From contig NC_092570.1 in the NCBI RefSeq assembly GCF_037975245.1, positions 6,865,001 through 6,929,000 on the forward strand: a stretch of DNA of 64,000 nt, given 5' to 3'. The notes beneath the pieces are model-generated. The model saw nothing but the letters and a program-made list of their open reading frames with translations, had not been told where the DNA came from and ran no database searches. The position numbers were made by a program, and so were the translations under genes. The stretch is from Apostichopus japonicus (Eukaryota > Echinodermata > Holothuroidea > Aspidochirotida > Stichopodidae). Positions 58,072-64,000 of the stretch are shown in pieces; the stretch's first letter is position 1, and each line of letters opens with the position of its first letter.

Positions 58072-58885
58072 GTAAGTATCTGTACCGGATTTTATCAATA
58101 TAAAGAGTAGGTTATTCTCGGTAAGTTCAAGGATCCATTCTGTTTCATGGGGGTTTTTTCCTGGCAGTGGTTTAAATTCACTTGAGGGTAACAATTTTAA
58201 ATCCTTGTAAATAAAGTAACTGGGAAAGTACAGCTTGGTTGAACTTCAAAGCTGATATGTAGATGGACTGCTTGTAAGGTTCATGAACATTATGTAAATA
58301 GAGGTCAAAGGTAGGATCCTACTTTTGGTCATAGTTATAAGAATTTGATGAAATATTTTGTGTACAAATTTAACCAAGAATAAATGGGAGAGTACAATAT
58401 AATGATTTGATGAAATATTTTGTGCTCAAGTCAGTTTTCAAGATTATAGAAACCATGACTAGGAATTGATTGATTAATTAATAAATTAATCGAACGGTAC
58501 ATTCCAGTCAATTCTGCCATTTACATTCCAGTCCGTCATTAACATATTTAGAAGAAACGAAGAGATAAGACAATAAGAAGAGACAAAACAAAAGACAGAG
58601 AGAGAAAAGACAAAAGAAAGCAGCCTACAAACTATACAAATTTATTAGTTAAGTAGTTTGTTTTTAAGTTTTTCTTGAAGGAAGATTAAGAATTACAGCT
58701 CTGAGTGTGACTAGGAAGAGATGACCACTTTAAGATGGTTTTGAAGTTTTTCCCTGATAGTTGTTAATACACAACATAAAGTCAAAGATATGTTTAAATG
58801 AGCTTAATATCCGAGCTCGTTTTGTTCTTAAAATAATTATTTAATCCCGTAAAAATCTGTATATGTTGTTTCCATTTGTTTATAG

Positions 58886-59032
58886 AAGAAGTATCATGTG
58901 ATAAGCCATGTCCAAAGATTTTTGATCCCATCTGCGGCTCTGATGGAGTCACTTATGCAAATGAATGTCTCTTCGAGGTAGCGTCTTGCAAAGATGAAAC
59001 TTTAACATCTACACCTGGTGAATGTCCTGCTG
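58886..59032 (+). CDS. Kazal exon A14
   Basis: Consensus protein, GTC variant; the downstream intron has a one-base shorter T-run, giving the 960-bp step. Confidence 0.9.
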
Positions 59033-59845
59033 GTAAGTATCTGTACCGGATTTTATCAATATAAAGAGTAGGTTATTCTCGGTAAGTTCAAGGATCCATT
59101 CTGTTTCATGGGGGTTTTTCCTGGCAGTGGTTTAAATTCACTTGAGGGTAACAATTTTAAATCCTTGTAAATAAAGTAACTGGGAAAGTACAGCTTGGTT
59201 GAACTTCAAAGCTGATATGTAGATGGACTGCTTGTAAGGTTCATGAACATTATGTAAATAGAGGTCAAAGGTAGGATCCTACTTTTGGTCATAGTTATAA
59301 GAATTTGATGAAATATTTTGTGTACAAATTTAACCAAGAATAAATGGGAGAGTACAATATAATGATTTGATGAAATATTTTGTGCTCAAGTCAGTTTTCA
59401 AGATTATAGAAACCATGACTAGGAATTGATTGATTAATTAATAAATTAATCGAACGGTACATTCCAGTCAATTCTGCCATTTACATTCCAGTCCGTCATT
59501 AACATATTTAGAAGAAACGAACAGATAAGACAATAAGAAGAGACAAAACAAAAGACAGAGAGAGAAAAGACAAAAGAAAGCAGTCTACAAACTATACAAA
59601 TTTATTAGTTAAGTAGTTTGTTTTTAAGTTTTTCTTGAAGGAAGATTAAAAATTACAGCTCTGAGTGTGACTAGGAAGAGATGACCACTTTAAGATGGTT
59701 TTGAAGTTTTTCCCTGATAGTTGTTAATACACAACATAAAGTCAAAGATATGTTTAAATGAGCTTAATATCCGAGCTCGTTTTGTTCTTAAAATAATTAT
59801 TTAATCCCGTAAAAATCTGTATATGTTGTTTCCATTTGTTTATAG

Positions 59846-59992
59846 AAGAAGTATCATGTGATAAGCCATGTCCAAAGATTTTTGATCCCATCTGCGGCTC
59901 TGATGGAGTCACTTATGCAAATGAATGTCTCTTCGAGGTAGCGTCTTGCAAAGATGAAACTTTAACATCTACACCTGGTGAATGTCCTGCTG
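59846..59992 (+). CDS. Kazal exon A15
   Basis: Consensus protein, GTC variant. The intron just after the donor reads GTAAGTATGTG rather than GTAAGTATCTG. Confidence 0.9.
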
Positions 59993-60806
59993 GTAAGTAT
60001 GTGTACCGGATTTTATCAATATAAAGAGTAGGTTATTCTCGGTAAGTTCAAGGATCCATTCTGTTTCATGGGGGTTTTTTCCTGGCAGTGGTTTAAATTC
60101 ACTTGAGGGTAACAATTTTAAATCCTTGTAAATAAAGTAACTGGGAAAGTACAGCTTGGTTGAACTTCAAAGCTGATATGTAGATGGACTGCTTGTAAGG
60201 TTCATGAACATTATGTAAATAGAGGTCAAAGGTAGGATCCTACTTTTGGTCATAGTTATAAGAATTTGATGAAATATTTTGTGTACAAATTTAACCAAGA
60301 ATAAATGGGAGAGTACAATATAATGATTTGATGAAATATTTTGTGCTCAAGTCAGTTTTCAAGATTATAGAAACCATGACTAGGAATTGATTGATTAATT
60401 AATAAATTAATCGAACGGTACATTCCAGTCAATTCTGCCATTTACATTCCAGTCCGTCATTAACATATTTAGAAGAAACGAACAGATAAGACAATAAGAA
60501 GAGACAAAACAAAAGACAGAGAGAGAAAAGACAAAAGAAAGCAGCCTACAAACTATACAAATTTATTAGTTAAGTAGTTTGTTTTTAAGTTTTTCTTGAA
60601 GGAAGATTAAGAATTACAGCTCTGAGTGTGACTAGGAAGAGATGACCACTTTAAGATGGTTTTGAAGTTTTTCCCTGATAGTTGTTAATACACAACATAA
60701 AGTCAAAGATATGTTTAAATGAGCTTAATATCCGAGCTCGTTTTGTTCTTAAAATAATTATTTAATCCCGTAAAAATCTGTATATGTTGTTTCCATTTGT
60801 TTATAG

Positions 60807-60953
60807 AAGAAGTATCATGTGATAAGCCATGTCCAAAGATTTTTGATCCCATCTGCGGCTCTGATGGAGTGACTTATGCAAATGAATGTCTCTTCGAGGT
60901 AGCGTCTTGCAAAGATGAAACTTTAACATCTACACCTGGTGAATGTCCTGCTG
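60807..60953 (+). CDS. Kazal exon A16
   Basis: Consensus protein, GTG variant. Confidence 0.9.
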
Positions 60954-61767
60954 GTAAGTATCTGTACCGGATTTTATCAATATAAAGAGTAGGTTATTCT
61001 CGGTAAGTTCAAGGATCCATTCTGTTTCATGGGGGTTTTTTCCTGGCAGTGGTTTAAATTCACTTGAGGGTAACAATTTTAAATCCTTGTAAATAAAGTA
61101 ACTGGGAAAGTACAGCTTGGTTGAACTTCAAAGCTGATATGTAGATGGACTGCTTGTAAGGTTCATGAACATTATGTAAATAGAGGTCAAAGGTAGGATC
61201 CTACTTTTGGTCATAGTTATAAGAATTTGATGAAATATTTTGTGTACAAATTTAACCAAGAATAAATGGGAGAGTACAATATAATGATTTGATGAAATAT
61301 TTTGTGCTCAAGTCAGTTTTCAAGATTATAGAAACCATGACTAGGAATTGATTGATTAATTAATAAATTAATCGAACGGTACATTCCAGTCAATTCTGCC
61401 ATTTACATTCCAGTCCGTCATTAACATATTTAGAAGAAACGAAGAGATAAGACAATAAGAAGAGACAAAACAAAAGACAGAGAGAGAAAAGACAAAAGAA
61501 AGCAGTCTACAAACTATACAAATTTATTAGTTAAGTAGTTTGTTTTTAAGTTTTTCTTGAAGGAAGATTAAAAATTACAGCTCTGAGTGTGACTAGGAAG
61601 AGATGACCACTTTAAGATGGTTTTGAAGTTTTTCCCTGATAGTTGTTAATACACAACATAAAGTCAAAGATATGTTTAAATGAGCTTAATATCCGAGCTC
61701 GTTTTGTTCTTAAAATAATTATTTAATCCCGTAAAAATCTGTATATGTTGTTTCCATTTGTTTATAG

Positions 61768-61914
61768 AAGAAGTATCATGTGATAAGCCATGTCCAAAGA
61801 TTTTTGATCCCATCTGCGGCTCTGATGGAGTGACTTATGCAAATGAATGTCTCTTCGAGGTAGCGTCTTGCAAAGATGAAACTTTAACATCTACACCTGG
61901 TGAATGTCCTGCTG
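61768..61914 (+). CDS. Kazal exon A17
   Basis: Consensus protein, GTG variant; upstream intron has AGATTAAAAATT, shared with the units before A15 and A18. Confidence 0.9.
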
Positions 61915-62728
61915 GTAAGTATCTGTACCGGATTTTATCAATATAAAGAGTAGGTTATTCTCGGTAAGTTCAAGGATCCATTCTGTTTCATGGGGGTTTT
62001 TTCCTGGCAGTGGTTTAAATTCACTTGAGGGTAACAATTTTAAATCCTTGTAAATAAAGTAACTGGGAAAGTACAGCTTGGTTGAACTTCAAAGCTGATA
62101 TGTAGATGGACTGCTTGTAAGGTTCATGAACATTATGTAAATAGAGGTCAAAGGTAGGATCCTACTTTTGGTCATAGTTATAAGAATTTGATGAAATATT
62201 TTGTGTACAAATTTAACCAAGAATAAATGGGAGAGTACAATATAATGATTTGATGAAATATTTTGTGCTCAAGTCAGTTTTCAAGATTATAGAAACCATG
62301 ACTAGGAATTGATTGATTAATTAATAAATTAATCGAACGGTACATTCCAGTCAATTCTGCCATTTACATTCCAGTCCGTCATTAACATATTTAGAAGAAA
62401 CGAACAGATAAGACAATAAGAAGAGACAAAACAAAAGACAGAGAGAGAAAAGACAAAAGAAAGCAGCCTACAAACTATACAAATTTATTAGTTAAGTAGT
62501 TTGTTTTTAAGTTTTTCTTGAAGGAAGATTAAAAATTACAGCTCTGAGTGTGACTAGGAAGAGATGACCACTTTAAGATGGTTTTGAAGTTTTTCCCTGA
62601 TAGTTGTTAATACACAACATAAAGTCAAAGATATGTTTAAATGAGCTTAATATCCGAGCTCGTTTTGTTCTTAAAATAATTATTTAATCCCGTAAAAATC
62701 TGTATATGTTGTTTCCATTTGTTTATAG

Positions 62729-62875
62729 AAGAAGTATCATGTGATAAGCCATGTCCAAAGATTTTTGATCCCATCTGCGGCTCTGATGGAGTGACTTATG
62801 CAAATGAATGTCTCTTCGAGGTAGCGTCTTGCAAAGATGAAACTTTAACATCTACACCTGGTGAATGTCCTGCTG
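62729..62875 (+). CDS. Kazal exon A18
   Basis: Consensus protein, GTG variant. Confidence 0.9.
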
Positions 62876-63689
62876 GTAAGTATCTGTACCGGATTTTATC
62901 AATATAAAGAGTAGGTTATTCTCGGTAAGTTCAAGGATCCATTCTGTTTCATGGGGGTTTTTTCCTGGCAGTGGTTTAAATTCACTTGAGGGTAACAATT
63001 TTAAATCCTTGTAAATAAAGTAACTGGGAAAGTACAGCTTGGTTGAACTTCAAAGCTGATATGTAGATGGACTGCTTGTAAGGTTCATGAACATTATGTA
63101 AATAGAGGTCAAAGGTAGGATCCTACTTTTGGTCATAGTTATAAGAATTTGATGAAATATTTTGTGTACAAATTTAACCAAGAATAAATGGGAGAGTACA
63201 ATATAATGATTTGATGAAATATTTTGTGCTCAAGTCAGTTTTCAAGATTATAGAAACCATGACTAGGAATTGATTGATTAATTAATAAATTAATCGAACG
63301 GTACATTCCAGTCAATTCTGCCATTTACATTCCAGTCCGTCATTAACATATTTAGAAGAAACGAAGAGATAAGACAATAAGAAGAGACAAAACAAAAGAC
63401 AGAGAGAGAAAAGACAAAAGAAAGCAGCCTACAAACTATACAAATTTATTAGTTAAGTAGTTTGTTTTTAAGTTTTTCTTGAAGGAAGATTAAGAATTAC
63501 AGCTCTGAGTGTGACTAGGAAGAGATGACCACTTTAAGATGGTTTTGAAGTTTTTCCCTGATAGTTGTTAATACACAACATAAAGTCAAAGATATGTTTA
63601 AATGAGCTTAATATCCGAGCTCGTTTTGTTCTTAAAATAATTATTTAATCCCGTAAAAATCTGTATATGTTGTTTCCATTTGTTTATAG

Positions 63690-63836
63690 AAGAAGTATCA
63701 TGTGATAAGCCATGTCCAAAGATTTTTGATCCCATCTGCGGCTCTGATGGAGTGACTTATGCAAATGAATGTCTCTTCGAGGTAGCGTCTTGCAAAGATG
63801 AAACTTTAACATCTACACCTGGTGAATGTCCTGCTG
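63690..63836 (+). CDS. Kazal exon A19, last in window
   Basis: Consensus protein, GTG variant. Its downstream intron returns to the CTCGATAGTTC...CTGATTCATGG form of A1/A2/A4/A6, so a different block begins here. The intron runs to the window end; the array very probably continues. Confidence 0.9.
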
Positions 63837-64000
63837 GTAAGTATCTGTACCGGATTTTATCAATATAAAGAGTAGGTTATTCTCGATAGTTCAAGGATCC
63901 ATTCTGATTCATGGGGTTTTTTTCCTGGCAGTGGTTTAAATTCACTTGAGGGTAACAATTTTAAATCCTTGTAAATAAAGTAACTGGGAAAGTACAGCTT

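Larger units (their letters stand above)
46270..64000 (+). repeat. Tandem Kazal-exon array, 19 units of 960-962 bp, open at right edge
   Basis: Each unit has one 147-bp Kazal exon plus ~814 bp of intron. Unit starts step by 960, 960, 962, 960, 960, 960, then 961 (960 once, from A14 to A15). Intron and exon are equally conserved (isolated substitutions and run-length changes only). Copy-specific marks prove they are distinct units: A2 and A4 share CTTGGGTGAAC, A3 and A5 share two amino-acid changes, A1 and A6 share a variant upstream intron, and A7-A18 share CTCGGTAAGTTC. All exons are phase 1-1, so any number can be included or skipped in frame. Confidence 0.95.

Noticed and set aside
47347-63868. 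Reading the array as separate 62-codon genes starting in TTTGTTTATAG and ending after the donor
   Set aside because: The first codons are the 3' splice site and the last ~13 codons are intron after GTAAGT; the real unit is a 49-codon exon.
46270-64000. CRISPR-like or satellite interpretation of the regular repeats
   Set aside because: The unit is 961 bp with an intact exon and splice sites, in animal DNA; it is a tandem exon array.

Overview
This is animal nuclear DNA. It has GT-AG introns, long AT-rich non-coding stretches, several classes of transposable element and one large multi-exon gene for a secreted or membrane protein. Islands rich in the word GGCCTA (about 9000-9300 and 15100-15370), many poly-G/C runs and the mix of Ty3/gypsy, Penelope-like, Tigger/Harbinger and tRNA-SINE elements suggest an echinoderm, perhaps a sea cucumber. 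The organism assignment is inference.

Layout. 1-8376: two related Ty3/gypsy retrotransposon copies lie head to head. The minus copy has gag, protease and the start of RT and runs off the left edge. The plus copy has an unbroken 1,452-aa pol but no gag and no protease active site. 8377-17062: non-coding DNA with palindrome clusters, a hairpin-rich repeat (10147-10500), a 1.8-kb foldback element with a 6-bp target duplication (11945-13766) and a palindromic repeat (14062-14880). 17063-19121: an internally deleted Ty3/gypsy element, minus orientation, with near-identical LTRs and a 4-bp target duplication. 19884-20522: two plausible terminal exons of an unrecognised gene. 20523-23466: non-coding.

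23660 to the right edge: one plus-strand gene whose exons, after the signal-peptide exon, are all symmetric phase 1-1. The order is signal peptide, two Ig-like domains, then three EGF-like domains whose sequence and order match the extracellular part of Tie1/Tie2 (angiopoietin receptor) proteins. The second EGF carries the Tie-like FCLQDPYGCSC segment. Three ordinary EGF exons and then Kazal (serine protease inhibitor-like) exons follow. Two Kazal exons sit in a 3.85-kb tandem duplication (36834-44522). Nineteen more form a tandem exon array from 46397 to the right edge, one 147-bp exon every 960-962 bp, with introns as conserved as exons. The spliced product in this window is about 1,484 residues, about 1,025 of them in 21 Kazal modules. 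No Ig3, FNIII, transmembrane or kinase exons are reached, so whether this is a receptor or a secreted product is open.

Intron 2 carries a frameshifted Penelope-like element with inverted terminal pseudo-LTRs, set in a TA microsatellite. Intron 5 carries a tRNA-derived SINE. The introns around the early Kazal exons carry a Harbinger-like element with a Tigger/pogo-like transposase relic. One breakpoint of the 3.85-kb duplication falls inside that relic. The Kazal exon array in a Tie-like gene, with its recent amplification and higher-order repeat structure, is the most unusual thing here.
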